Origin: Lachnospiraceae bacterium
GTDB taxonomy: Bacteria; Bacillota; Clostridia; Lachnospirales; Lachnospiraceae
Reading direction: 5' to 3'
NCBI GenBank assembly: GCA_024696005.1
Contig: JAILHF010000029.1
Span: forward strand, 1-64,000
Length of the DNA stretch: 64,000 nucleotides
The notes below the pieces were generated by a model. The model made no database searches and was not told the origin of the DNA. It saw only the letters and a program-made list of their open reading frames with translations. A program made the translations under genes and the position numbers. The number at the start of each line of letters is the position of its first letter. Positions within the stretch are counted from its first letter, which is position 1. Below, piece by piece: positions 1 through 8,836 of this stretch.

Positions 1-1
1 T

Positions 2-94
2 GCAATTCAGGATCTCAAAGCTGGCGCAAGCAAAGAGGATCTGATGAAAAAGTATGATAGTCAGACCGTAGAACTTGCTATTGCCTGTCGATAG
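2..94 (+). CDS. C-terminal fragment of unknown protein
   Basis: An open frame runs in from the left edge and stops at a TAG at 92-94. About 30 residues are visible (ending ...VELAIACR), with a Gly-Ala-Ser-Lys turn followed by a Lys-rich helix. That could be the end of a small helical domain, but it is too short to assign a family. A terminator hairpin follows at 140-165, which agrees with this being the end of a transcription unit. Confidence 0.5.
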   Translation, partial: AIQDLKAGASKEDLMKKYDSQTVELAIACR

Positions 95-139
95 TTTTTT
101 CTCTATTATGATGTCCGCGTAATGAGAGTCATTCAAAAA

Positions 140-165
140 AAGGTCGCTTCGGTGGCCTTTTTTTG
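140..165 (+). terminator. Intrinsic terminator
   Basis: An 8-bp stem AAGGTCGC / GTGGCCTT (with two G-T pairs) closes a TTCG tetraloop at 140-159 and is followed by a run of Ts. It ends the transcription unit of the truncated gene at the left edge. Confidence 0.8.
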
Positions 166-178
166 TACGGGAATACCT

Positions 179-221
179 TCAGACTTAATGCAACACCCTT
201 TCCGTCAGACTAAAAGCAACA
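179..221. repeat. Short imperfect direct repeat
   Basis: Two 17-base copies of TCAGACT..A..GCAACA lie at 179-195 and 205-221, differing at two positions. A GCAACAC/GTGTTGC inverted pair (190-196 and 224-230) overlaps them. The role is unknown. It sits between the upstream terminator and the SRP RNA promoter. Confidence 0.4.
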
Positions 222-259
222 GAGTGTTGCGTTTACCTTGAAAATTCTCCCCTGAAAAT

Positions 260-297
260 GATGGCGGCAGGGTGATGAAGAATCCCTTGCCGCCATC
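260..297. terminator. Strong hairpin overlapping SRP RNA promoter
   Basis: GATGGCGGCAGGG (260-272) pairs with CCC-T-TGCCGCCATC (284-297) around an 11-base loop, followed by TTATTATTGT. It may be a second terminator. The right arm also contains the -35 hexamer of the SRP RNA promoter, so the palindrome could affect initiation there. Confidence 0.55.
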
Positions 298-315
298 TTA
301 TTATTGTGTTATAAT
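287..315 (+). promoter_or_regulatory. Promoter of SRP RNA
   Basis: TTGCCG at 287-292 and TATAAT at 310-315 are separated by exactly 17 bases. The expected start at about 322 matches the first base of the terminal SRP RNA helix. This is a sigma-A type promoter with a perfect -10. Confidence 0.85.
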
Positions 316-321
316 ATCATA

Positions 322-590
322 GCCGTGCAGCCGGGGCGTTAGCGGTGTCCTGCACCCACAATCCGCTTTAGTGGGGGCCATGGCTTCTCTGAGGGCTTTT
401 GCCGGTATGGCAGCCCTGCATAAGCGATGTTGAAATCCGGGTCTTGCGCAATGCGTGCCTGTGAACCGTGTCAGGGTGGGAACACAGCAGCACTAAGCGG
501 GAATTCGTATGTGCCGCAAGGGTGCCTGGGTGGAGTTGGCTGTGCAGGTAACGCATGTTGGTTCGGTTCGAGGAGGGCCGCACGGTTTTT
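322..590 (+). ncRNA. ffs: Signal recognition particle RNA (large bacterial type)
   Basis: About 269 nucleotides fold as the large Gram-positive SRP RNA. The 5' end has the Alu-domain signature GGTGTCCTGCACCC...AATCCGCT. The S domain has the conserved GTGAACC, GTCAGG, a GGAA tetraloop closed by GTG/CAC, AGCAGC and TGTGCCGCAAGGGTGCCTG. The ends pair (GCCGTGC at 322 with GCACGG at about 585), closing the long rod. The RNA is the scaffold for Ffh and targets nascent membrane proteins to FtsY/SecYEG. A consensus promoter starts it. The 3' helix is followed by T5, which may act as terminator. The next start codon is only 9 bases beyond the mature end. Confidence 0.95.
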
Positions 591-598
591 GGGATATT

Positions 599-2605
599 AT
601 GCTTGGACTGGTTTACATTGCCCTGAGCATATTGAGCGGCAGGGTCATCTTGGACCTCTTCCTTCCGGAATACCGCCGGCTGGGGGAGAAGACGTATTTG
701 GGAAGGGATCTTGAACTTCCCGTTTTTTTCGTTTATTTTCCTTTTTGGTATTTTACGGGTTCCCTGCTTCTGGGATGGAGCACTTATCTTTGCGCGCTCA
801 TCCTCCGCTCCGTTACGGAGAGGCCTTTGGGACCGGCAAATGCGGTCGTCATGCCCTTGTTTGCATTGGCGGATCTGCTGATCCTGTGGCGGACTCGCAG
901 GAAAGAAAAAACGGAGCATCGGGAATGGAGCCGGGAGCGCATGCTCTCTTTTTTGCTGCATCTTCTTCCGGTGATCCTTTATGTCATGTTCCTGATCCGG
1001 ATGGAATACCGGAGTTTCGCGATCCGACAGGGAAAGATACGCGTGGGGTATTCCGTATTCAGTGATTTTGCGACCCATCTCGGGATGATACGTTCTTTTT
1101 CCTACGGGAACAATTTCCCGACGCAATACTCCCACTATGCGGGACAGGACATCCGCTATCATTTCCTTTTCCAGTTCCAGGCGGGAAACCTGGAATTCCT
1201 CGGCCTTCCGCTGGATCATGCGTTCAATCTTCCCAGCATCCTGTCCATGCTCGGAGCAGCGATGCTGCTTTTTGTTTTCGCGACGAAGCTCTTCGGCCGC
1301 AGGCTGTGCGGAGCGCTCAGTGTCTGCTACATGACCTTCCGTTCTTCACCCAGTCTTTTCCGCTATCTTGCGGAGCTTCCGAAAGGGAGCATGAGCCTTA
1401 AGGAGCTTCTGGACCGGGAAAGCTTTTTCTCCTACACTCCCAAAGAGGACTGGGGACTGTGGAACTTCAAGGTCTACTTAAACCAGCGGCATCTGGCTTT
1501 CGGGATCGGTGTGGTCCTGATGGCGCTGCTTCTGTTTGCGCCGCTGGTCTATGCGATGTTTGAAAAGCTGAAGAAACAGGAACATCCGTTTCGCGCTTTC
1601 CTGCTGGAAAAAGATGCCATCCTGCCCGGGGAGCTGCGCAGAGGGATCTTCTGCGGCCTGCTTCTGGGGCTCAGCGCATTCTGGAACGGGGCGATGGTGA
1701 TCGGCGGCCTCGCCGTGCTCTTTGTGATGGCGCTCTGCTCCGAACACCGTCTGGAATACCTGATCACGGCTGTTCTGGCCGTGCTGCTTTCTTCCGCGCA
1801 GAGCATGCTCTTTGTGCGCGGCTCGGCCGTGAGTCCGTCGTACCAGTACGGCTTCATCGCCGACAATCCCGATCTGTGGGGCTGCATCGCCTATCTGCTG
1901 GCGCTGAGCGGCCTGCTGCTGATCCTGACGACGGCCTACGCGATCATGGAACGCGGTGTGCTGCGCTACATGCTGCTGGCTTTTTCCGCGCCACTGGTCA
2001 TGGCCTTCACGCTGTCCCTGACACCGGACATCACGGTCAATCATAAATATGTGATGCTCTCGTTCATCCTGATGGGGATCATCGCGGCGGGGATGACTGC
2101 GGCCCTGCTGGAGAGCCGGCGCATCAGCCGCATCGTCGGCGGGATGCTCCTGCTCTTTGTGCTGACGGCCACGGGTGTTTATGAATGCCGCGTTACCTAC
2201 AACATTGACAGGGAAGCGCTCGTTTTTGACGAGGACGATCCGCTCACGCAGTGGATCCGCGAAAACAGCGATTCGGATGACATCTTCCTGACGGACCGTT
2301 ATGCCCTGAACGAAGCCGTGATGGGCGGGGCCATGCTCTATTACGGCTGGCCTTATTATGCTTGGAGCGCGGGCTATGACACCACGGGACGCGAGGAGAT
2401 CGTGCGGGAGCTCTTCGGGGCGGATGACCCGGAGGTCCTCCGGCAAAAAGCAACGGAAGAAGGGATACATTACATACTTGTGGATGACGGCCTGCGATGG
2501 AGTGAGGATTACCTGCTCCGGGAAGACGTGATCGCGGCTGCGTTCCCGCTTGTCTGGCAGAAAGACGGGTACAGCATCTACGAAGTGGGAGGAACGAAGG
2601 AATGA
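599..2605 (+). CDS. Large multipass membrane protein, partner of DUF2298 protein
   Basis: 668 residues with many hydrophobic segments spread along the chain (for example about 1-20, 45-75, 110-140, 235-260 and several between 330 and 540) and a soluble C-terminal part of about 130 residues. It resembles the glycosyltransferase-39/YYY style of integral membrane protein in layout, including a loop rich in Tyr/His/Gln before the core membrane segments. The product family is not certain and the enzymatic activity is unknown. I chose ATG 599 because the longer frame from 509 runs into the SRP RNA. A Shine-Dalgarno site is weak (GGGA just upstream). The stop overlaps the next ATG by 4 bases, so the two proteins are probably made together. 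Confidence 0.7.
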   Translation: MLGLVYIALSILSGRVILDLFLPEYRRLGEKTYLGRDLELPVFFVYFPFWYFTGSLLLGWSTYLCALILRSVTERPLGPANAVVMPLFALADLLILWRTRRKEKTEHREWSRERMLSFLLHLLPVILYVMFLIRMEYRSFAIRQGKIRVGYSVFSDFATHLGMIRSFSYGNNFPTQYSHYAGQDIRYHFLFQFQAGNLEFLGLPLDHAFNLPSILSMLGAAMLLFVFATKLFGRRLCGALSVCYMTFRSSPSLFRYLAELPKGSMSLKELLDRESFFSYTPKEDWGLWNFKVYLNQRHLAFGIGVVLMALLLFAPLVYAMFEKLKKQEHPFRAFLLEKDAILPGELRRGIFCGLLLGLSAFWNGAMVIGGLAVLFVMALCSEHRLEYLITAVLAVLLSSAQSMLFVRGSAVSPSYQYGFIADNPDLWGCIAYLLALSGLLLILTTAYAIMERGVLRYMLLAFSAPLVMAFTLSLTPDITVNHKYVMLSFILMGIIAAGMTAALLESRRISRIVGGMLLLFVLTATGVYECRVTYNIDREALVFDEDDPLTQWIRENSDSDDIFLTDRYALNEAVMGGAMLYYGWPYYAWSAGYDTTGREEIVRELFGADDPEVLRQKATEEGIHYILVDDGLRWSEDYLLREDVIAAAFPLVWQKDGYSIYEVGGTKE

Positions 2606-4800
2606 AGAAAGAGGATATCGTCTGTCTGATCCTGCTGGCAGCGGAACTGGCGGCGGGCTTTGTATTGATGGGTGGCGACATGATGCCGGTCCTTGCCTGG
2701 TGGCTGATGCTTCTGATCCTGGGCATCGGGAGCTATCCCCTTTCGAAGATGCTCTTCGGCAGGCTGAGCGATCACGGATACCTCTTCGGCAAACTGCTGG
2801 GAGGGCTTGTTCCGGCGTGGATCCTCTGGCTTTTTGCATCGCTTCGTCTGATCCGTTTTTCGACGGCGGCTGTCCTGATCATCAGCCTGCTTGTGCTTGT
2901 TTTCTGGTGGGGGCTTGCCTTCAAACAGGGAAAGCTGAAGGAATTGTGTGCCGAGATCCCGCTCACAGGCATTCTTGTACGTGAGCTGATCTTTACCGCC
3001 GCATTTTTCCTGTTCTGTTACATTAAGTGCTACAACCCGGATGCGTTCGGGACCGAACGCATGATGGATTACGGCTTCATGCAGAGCATTTTCCGCGCGG
3101 ATTATTTCCCGCCGGAGGATTTCTGGTTTGCCGGGGAAGACCTGAATTATTACTATTTCGGGCAGTACTTCTGCACCTTCCTCACGAAGCTTTCCTTTAA
3201 CTCCGTATCCTACGGTTATAACCTGGCTTTGTCGATGTGCTTCGCTTTTTGCATGGGCTTTGCCTTTTCCCTGGTGTACCAGTGGATGCTGGGGCACAGC
3301 GAGAGCAGGGGAGCAGCGGGCATCACGGGCACTCTTGCGGCGATCGTGCTTCCCGGTGCAGCCAGCGTGCACTATCTGATCTTCAATTTCCTGGTCCCCT
3401 GGACCTGGGACATTCTGGCGATCCCCGGGGACAAGCCGTCCTACTGGTATGCCGATTCCACGCGCTACATCGGCTATCATCCCGAAACGGCCGACCGCAC
3501 GGCCCACGAATACCCTGCGTATTCGTTCCTGCTCGGCGACCTGCACGCGCATGTGATCAACATCTTCACGGTGATGACGATACTGGCCCTGCTCACGGCC
3601 TGGGTGCGGGAAGCGGACGAGCGGGAAGAAGAAGAGAACTGGGTAAAGCAGACGCTTTCGGATCCGAAGCTCTGGGCGTTCACCTTCCTGACCGGGATCT
3701 GCGTGATGGAGAATTTCTGGGATTTCCCGATCTATTTCGTGGTGGGCGGTGCCGTGCTTCTGGCACTGCATCTGCGCAGCAAAAAGAGTCCGGCCCGTGT
3801 GGCTTCGGTCACGGCGATGCAGGGCATCATCGTGCTGCTGGGTGCCATGCTGGTAAGCCTTCCTTTCCAGCTTCGTTTTCAGGCGATGGCGAACGGGATA
3901 CGGCTTGCGGAAACGCACACGCCGCTCTACCAGCTTGCGATACTTTGGGCTCTGCCCCTCGCCCTGCTTGCGGCATTCTTCGTCGTGCTTTTTAACGGGC
4001 GCGACCGGGAAGTGAAAGGCTTCCGGCAGCTGTTCCGCGGCGCGGAAAAGTTGGACCTCTGCGTGCTGCTGATCGGCCTGTGCGGCGCGGGGCTGATCCT
4101 GATCCCCGAGCTCATTTACGTGTCGGACATTTACGGCGGGGATTTCAAGCGTTTCAACACGATGTTCAAGCTCAGCTACCAGGCCTTCATCCTGCTGAAC
4201 CTGATGATGTGCTATGTGGTCGGGCGCTTCGTGCTGCGTCCCGGCACGGCGGGACAAAGGAAATGGGGGATCATCGCCGGCGTCATCCTCATCCTTTGCT
4301 GCGGTTATTTCCTGACCGCACTGCGCATGAGTGCCGGCGACATCCGTGACCGGGAGCGTTACAAGGGCCTGCGGGCGGACGAATATCTCAGGCGCGAGGC
4401 ACCCATGGATGCGGATGCCGTGTTCTGGGCGCGGGAAAACATTCCTTCCGGCAGCCTGCTTTTGGAGGCGAACGGCGACAGCTATACGATCAGCAACCGT
4501 GTATCCGTGATCACGGGCCTGCCGACGGTGCTGGGCTGGCATACGCATGAATGGCTGTGGCACAACGACCTTGACCCGGTGGATGCCCGCTCTGCCGATG
4601 TGGAAACGATGTATCTGTACGCCGATTCGAACCTGATGCATCAGTACGGCGTGGATTACATATTCCTGGGTTCCTGCGAATACGACAAGTACGGACAGAT
4701 GGGCATGAATGATGAGGAACTGAAGGCGCTGGGCGATGTCGTATATACCGGGCCCATGCAGGAGGACGGACGCTGCGCCTGCATCATAAAGCTGCGGTAA
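2602..4800 (+). CDS. DUF2298 (YYY) membrane protein
   Basis: 732 residues, polytopic. It carries the hallmark motifs of the DUF2298 / Chlor_Arch_YYY family: FWFAGEDLNYYYFGQ near residue 175, HEYPAYSFLLGDLHAH near residue 305, and a C-terminal soluble region with GLPTVLGWHTHEWLW near residue 640. The family is thought to be related to membrane glycosyltransferases acting on polyprenyl-linked substrates, but its reaction is not established. ATG 2602 overlaps the upstream stop (ATGA), typical of translational coupling. The upstream gene looks like a divergent partner, so the pair may form one complex. Confidence 0.85.
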   Translation: MKKEDIVCLILLAAELAAGFVLMGGDMMPVLAWWLMLLILGIGSYPLSKMLFGRLSDHGYLFGKLLGGLVPAWILWLFASLRLIRFSTAAVLIISLLVLVFWWGLAFKQGKLKELCAEIPLTGILVRELIFTAAFFLFCYIKCYNPDAFGTERMMDYGFMQSIFRADYFPPEDFWFAGEDLNYYYFGQYFCTFLTKLSFNSVSYGYNLALSMCFAFCMGFAFSLVYQWMLGHSESRGAAGITGTLAAIVLPGAASVHYLIFNFLVPWTWDILAIPGDKPSYWYADSTRYIGYHPETADRTAHEYPAYSFLLGDLHAHVINIFTVMTILALLTAWVREADEREEEENWVKQTLSDPKLWAFTFLTGICVMENFWDFPIYFVVGGAVLLALHLRSKKSPARVASVTAMQGIIVLLGAMLVSLPFQLRFQAMANGIRLAETHTPLYQLAILWALPLALLAAFFVVLFNGRDREVKGFRQLFRGAEKLDLCVLLIGLCGAGLILIPELIYVSDIYGGDFKRFNTMFKLSYQAFILLNLMMCYVVGRFVLRPGTAGQRKWGIIAGVILILCCGYFLTALRMSAGDIRDRERYKGLRADEYLRREAPMDADAVFWARENIPSGSLLLEANGDSYTISNRVSVITGLPTVLGWHTHEWLWHNDLDPVDARSADVETMYLYADSNLMHQYGVDYIFLGSCEYDKYGQMGMNDEELKALGDVVYTGPMQEDGRCACIIKLR

Positions 4801-4809
4801 CAAAAGCGG

Positions 4810-4838
4810 TTTTCAAAGTCGCGGATCTGTAGTATAAT
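4810..4838 (+). promoter_or_regulatory. Promoter of aconitase-family gene
   Basis: TTTTCA at 4810-4815 and TATAAT at 4833-4838 with 17-base spacing lie just after the stop of the DUF2298 gene. The leader to the ATG at 4882 is about 37 bases and contains a GGGAGAGAGG ribosome-binding site. Confidence 0.65.
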
Positions 4839-4881
4839 TTCAGCGTTGTTTTTTCATTAAAACAGGGAGAGAGGTAAAAAC

Positions 4882-7158
4882 ATGATCGAGCTGTACGAAA
4901 ACGGAGCGTATCTGGTAAACGGAACGGAGCTGTGCAAGGATGCGGCTGCCGCGGGAGCGAAGTGCGGCAGGACCGTATCGCAGGAGGAAGCAAAGAAGGG
5001 GACCATCGCCTGGAACATCCTGCATGCTCATAATCTTTCGGATGACGAGCAGAAGCTGAACATCCGCTTTGACAAGCTTACGAGCCACGACATCACCTTT
5101 GTCGGCATCATACAGACGGCACGTGCATCGGGACTGCAGAAGTTCCCCATGCCCTATGTGCTGACCAACTGTCACAATTCCCTTTGCGCCGTGGGCGGTA
5201 CCATCAACGAAGACGACCATGTTTTCGGCCTTTCCTGCGCAAAGCGTTACGGCGGCATGTATGTGCCTCCTCACATGGCGGTCATCCACCAGTTCGCGCG
5301 TGAGATGCTCGCGACGGGCGGCGGGATGATCCTGGGTTCCGATTCCCATACCCGCTACGGCGCACTGGGCACCATGGCCGTGGGCGAGGGCGGACCGGAG
5401 CTGGTGAAGCAGCTGCTCAACCAGACCTACGACATCGACATGCCCGGCGTGATCGCGATCTATCTGAAGGGCGAGCCCGCGCGAGGTGTGGGGCCTCAGG
5501 ATGTGGCGCTCGCGATCATCGGAAAAGTATTCAAGAACGGTTATGTGAAGAATAAGGTAATGGAATTCGTCGGCCCCGGTGTTTCCAAACTTTCCGCCGA
5601 TTTCCGCATCGGCGTGGATGTCATGACGACGGAAACGACCTGCCTGTCCTCCATCTGGAGAACGGACGAACAGATCAAAGAGTTTTACGATATCCACGGA
5701 CGCGTCGGGGATTACAAGGAACTGAACCCTGCAGACGTGGCTTATTACGATGGCGTGGTGGAAGTGGATCTTTCGGCGGTCAAGCCCATGATCGCTCTGC
5801 CGTTCCATCCTTCCAACACCTATACGATCGAGGAGCTGAACGCCAACCTCGATGACATCCTGGCGGATTGCGAGGAAAAGGGCAAGGTGAGCCTGGACGG
5901 CGCAGTGGACTTCAAGCTTCGTAATAAGATACACAATGGCAAGCTCCTTGTGGATCAGGGCATCATCGCGGGCTGCGCGGGCGGCGGCTTCGAGAACATC
6001 TGCGCGGCAGCCGACATCATGGACGGTGCGTACATCGGCGCGGATGAGTTTAACATGAGCGTATATCCCGCATCCGTTCCCGTTTACATGGAACTGATCA
6101 AGAACGGCGCTGCGGCCAAGCTTTTGAAAACCGGCGCGATCATCAAGACGGCGTTCTGCGGCCCCTGCTTCGGTGCAGGCGACACGCCCGCGAACAACGA
6201 GTTCTCGATCCGTCATTCCACGAGAAACTTCCCGAACCGCGAGGGTTCGAAGCTTCAGAACGGACAGATCGCTTCCGTTGCGCTCATGGACGCGCGTTCC
6301 ATCGCGGCTACCGCGGCGAACAAGGGTTATCTTACCCCTGCCACCGAGGTGCCCGAAAAGATCGGAAAGTACAAATATTACTTTGACAAGAGCATCTACG
6401 AGAACCGCGTGTTTGATTCGCACGGCGTTGCGGACGAGAGCGCGGAGGTGAAGTTCGGCCCCAACATCAAGGACTGGCCGGCCATGGTCGCACTTACCGA
6501 TAACCTGCTGCTCAGGGTCGTCAGCGAGATCCACGATCCCGTTACCACCACCGACGAGCTGATCCCTTCCGGCGAGACCTCGTCTTACAGGAGCAATCCT
6601 CTGGGACTCGCGGAGTTTGCGCTTTCCCGGAAAGATCCGCAGTACGTGGGCCGCGCAAAGGCGGTGCGAGCGGATGAGGAGAAGCGTGAGGCGGATGTGC
6701 CTTTCGAGGAACTGAGCCCCGAGACGGCGGCAGCGGTGAAGACCGTATGGACGAAGTTCCCGGAGATCACGGCGAAGGATACCGGCATCGGTTCCACGAT
6801 CTTTGCGGTGAAGCCCGGAGATGGCTCCGCGCGTGAGCAGGCGGCGAGCTGCCAGAAGGTGCTTGGCGGCTGGGCCAACATCGCGAACGAATACGCGACA
6901 AAGCGTTACCGCTCGAACCTGATCAACTGGGGCATGCTGCCTTTTGTGATCGAGGAAGGGGATCTTCCTTTTGCAAACCTGGATTACATCTTCCTGCCCG
7001 GCATACGGAAAGCCGTGGAAGAAAAGGCGGAAGAGATCAGGGCCTATGTGGTAAAGGACGGAGAGCTGAAAGAATTCGGCATGAAACTGGGTGCTCTCAC
7101 CGATACGGAAAGACAGATCATACTTAAGGGTTGCCTGATAAACTATAACAGAGTATAA
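4882..7158 (+). CDS. Aconitase-family hydratase
   Basis: 758 residues, close to the length of mitochondrial-type aconitases. Iron-sulfur ligands are visible as GCAGGGF near residue 358 (replacing the usual GSCTNS) and the [12 protein letters not shown] pair near residue 420. [18 protein letters not shown] near residue 155 corresponds to the substrate-binding DSHT motif. The C-terminal swivel domain follows from about 560. It probably interconverts citrate and isocitrate through cis-aconitate in the cytoplasm, supplying 2-oxoglutarate for glutamate. The sequence belongs to a divergent branch often named only hydratase, so the exact substrate is less sure. No citrate synthase or isocitrate dehydrogenase gene lies nearby. 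It has its own promoter and a terminator-like hairpin after it. Confidence 0.85.
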   Translation: MIELYENGAYLVNGTELCKDAAAAGAKCGRTVSQEEAKKGTIAWNILHAHNLSDDEQKLNIRFDKLTSHDITFVGIIQTARASGLQKFPMPYVLTNCHNSLCAVGGTINEDDHVFGLSCAKRYGGMYVPPHMAVIHQFAREMLATGGGMILGSDSHTRYGALGTMAVGEGGPELVKQLLNQTYDIDMPGVIAIYLKGEPARGVGPQDVALAIIGKVFKNGYVKNKVMEFVGPGVSKLSADFRIGVDVMTTETTCLSSIWRTDEQIKEFYDIHGRVGDYKELNPADVAYYDGVVEVDLSAVKPMIALPFHPSNTYTIEELNANLDDILADCEEKGKVSLDGAVDFKLRNKIHNGKLLVDQGIIAGCAGGGFENICAAADIMDGAYIGADEFNMSVYPASVPVYMELIKNGAAAKLLKTGAIIKTAFCGPCFGAGDTPANNEFSIRHSTRNFPNREGSKLQNGQIASVALMDARSIAATAANKGYLTPATEVPEKIGKYKYYFDKSIYENRVFDSHGVADESAEVKFGPNIKDWPAMVALTDNLLLRVVSEIHDPVTTTDELIPSGETSSYRSNPLGLAEFALSRKDPQYVGRAKAVRADEEKREADVPFEELSPETAAAVKTVWTKFPEITAKDTGIGSTIFAVKPGDGSAREQAASCQKVLGGWANIANEYATKRYRSNLINWGMLPFVIEEGDLPFANLDYIFLPGIRKAVEEKAEEIRAYVVKDGELKEFGMKLGALTDTERQIILKGCLINYNRV

Positions 7159-7170
7159 TGAAACATCATA

Positions 7171-7211
7171 GGCCGCAAGGGGGTGGTCAATCATCCCCTT
7201 GCGGCCATTCT
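7171..7211 (+). terminator. Terminator between hydratase and symporter
   Basis: GGCCGCAAGGGG (7171-7182) pairs perfectly with CCCCTTGCGGCC (7195-7206) around a 12-base loop and is followed by ATTCTTTTT. It lies only 20 bases before the next start codon, so it may work as a partial terminator or attenuator for the symporter. Confidence 0.85.
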
Positions 7212-7230
7212 TTTTAAGGGAGGGTTTTAT

Positions 7231-8787
7231 ATGGAAAGATTGGCAGAGATCAATGACGTGATCAACAGTTTTGTCTGGACAAAGGTGGGCGTGTGGCTGC
7301 TCATTGCAACCGGCCTGCTTCTGACTGTCCTGACCGGTTTCTTCCAGGTGACCCGCATCGGGCATTGGCTGAAAAAGACCGTCGGAAGCCTGTTCGACAA
7401 AAAGGTGACCGGGCATACCGGTGAGCACGCTTCCATCTCACAGTTCCAGGCGCTGTGCACCGCGCTGGCGGCAACGGTCGGTGTGGGCAATATCGCGGGC
7501 GTTTCCGCGGCCATCATCACGGGCGGCCCCGGAGCTGTGTTCTGGATGTGGCTGGCAGCATTCTTCGGGATGATGACGAACTATTCCGAGAACATCCTCG
7601 GCATCTATTTCCGCCGCAAGAACCATCACGGCGAATGGTCCGGCGGAGCCATGTATTATCTGCAGGACGGCCTGGGCGGCTACAAGGGCATGAAGGGCGT
7701 AGGTAAGGCCCTGGCGGTGATCTTTGCGATCTGCGCGGCCCTGGCCAGCTTCGGCATCGGCAACATGGGACAGATCAACAAGATCGTGATCAACTTTACT
7801 TCGGCTTTTGACATCAAGCCGCTGTCGGATGTGGTGCTCTTTACGAGTGATGACAAGAACGTGACGCTTTACATGCTCATCGTCGGCATTGCCCTGATGA
7901 TCCTGGTCGGCTTTGTGGTCATCGGCGGCCTGCAGCGCATCGCTGTCGTGGCCGAAAAGATCATTCCTTTCATGGTGGTGATGTATGTGCTCGGAAGCCT
8001 GGTCATCATCTTTACGCACATCGGTCATGTGGGAACGGCGTTTGCGCACATCTTCGGAATGGCATTCACGCCCAAGGCTGCCTGGGGCGGTGCGACCGGT
8101 GTGGCGTTCTCCACGATCATTACCCAGGGCTGCAAGCGCGGCGTGTTCTCGAACGAAGCGGGACTTGGTTCCTCCGTCATGGTGCATTCCAATTCGAACG
8201 TGAAGGAGCCGGTAAAGCAGGGACTGTGGGGCATCTTTGAGGTGTTTGCGGATACGATCATCATCTGCACGATGACCGCGCTCGTCATCCTTACTTCGGG
8301 TGTGATCGATCTGGAGCAGGGTGTGACCGAATACAGCGACGCTACCCTGGTGGCGGAAGCGTTCAACACGATCTTCAAAGTGGGTGACATTGAATACGGA
8401 AGGTACTTCATCGCGATCGCGATCCTGCTCTTTGCCTTCACGACGGTGCTGGGCTGGTCCCATTACGGCACCAAGGCCGTGGAGTATCTGGCAGGGAAGA
8501 ACGCACCCGTGGTGACGAAGATCTACAAGCTGATCTTTGTGCTGATGATCCTTTCGGGCGCGCTGATGACCAGCTCCATCGCATGGGACATCTCCGATAC
8601 CTTTAACGGACTGATGATGATCCCCAACCTGATCGGTGTGATCGCGATGTGCCCGCTGGTTGTAAAGCTGACCCGCAATTATGTGCAGCGCAGGATCAAA
8701 AACGAAAAAGTCGAGCCTATGCTTTCCTATGATCCGAAGATCCAGGAGGAAAACGCGAAGGTGATCGAAGAGACAGGAGAAGACTGA
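7231..8787 (+). CDS. Sodium:alanine symporter (AGCS family)
   Basis: 518 residues, the normal size for the alanine/glycine:cation symporter family, with about ten or eleven hydrophobic segments. Family hallmarks seen include FQALCTALAATVGVGNIAGV near residue 72, GGPGAVFWMWLAAFFGM near 96, the EW/GGAMYYL region near 130, and a conserved FSNEAGLGSS near 305. It imports alanine or glycine with sodium across the cytoplasmic membrane. ATG 7231 is preferred to a longer frame from 7183 because GGAGGG lies 8-9 bases upstream and the longer version would run through the terminator stem. No separate promoter is visible between the hairpin and the gene. Confidence 0.92.
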   Translation: MERLAEINDVINSFVWTKVGVWLLIATGLLLTVLTGFFQVTRIGHWLKKTVGSLFDKKVTGHTGEHASISQFQALCTALAATVGVGNIAGVSAAIITGGPGAVFWMWLAAFFGMMTNYSENILGIYFRRKNHHGEWSGGAMYYLQDGLGGYKGMKGVGKALAVIFAICAALASFGIGNMGQINKIVINFTSAFDIKPLSDVVLFTSDDKNVTLYMLIVGIALMILVGFVVIGGLQRIAVVAEKIIPFMVVMYVLGSLVIIFTHIGHVGTAFAHIFGMAFTPKAAWGGATGVAFSTIITQGCKRGVFSNEAGLGSSVMVHSNSNVKEPVKQGLWGIFEVFADTIIICTMTALVILTSGVIDLEQGVTEYSDATLVAEAFNTIFKVGDIEYGRYFIAIAILLFAFTTVLGWSHYGTKAVEYLAGKNAPVVTKIYKLIFVLMILSGALMTSSIAWDISDTFNGLMMIPNLIGVIAMCPLVVKLTRNYVQRRIKNEKVEPMLSYDPKIQEENAKVIEETGED

Positions 8788-8797
8788 TCATTACCGG

Positions 8798-8836
8798 AAA
8801 AAAGGTCTTCCGGAATTTCCGGAAGAACTTTTTTAT
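8798..8836. terminator. Bidirectional terminator
   Basis: AAAAAAGG-CTTCCGG type arm (8798-8813) pairs with CCGGAAGAACTTTTTT (8819-8834) with a single mismatch. A-rich 5' and T-rich 3' flanks mean it can end transcription both from the symporter (plus) and from endonuclease III (minus), whose stop codon lies inside it. Confidence 0.75.

Noticed and set aside
509..598. Longer N terminus for the first membrane protein
   Set aside because: The 30 extra codons lie inside the SRP RNA and encode no signal or membrane segment, so ATG 599 is preferred.
427..714. 95-residue frame beginning in the SRP RNA
   Set aside because: The bases 322-590 are explained by SRP RNA structure, and the frame has no ribosome-binding site or domain.
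2578..4803. 741-residue minus-strand frame
   Set aside because: Shadow of the DUF2298 membrane protein gene, rich in His, Arg and Gln and without known motifs.
4840..7428. 862-residue minus-strand frame
   Set aside because: Antisense shadow of the aconitase-family gene, with no recognisable domain and no ribosome-binding site.
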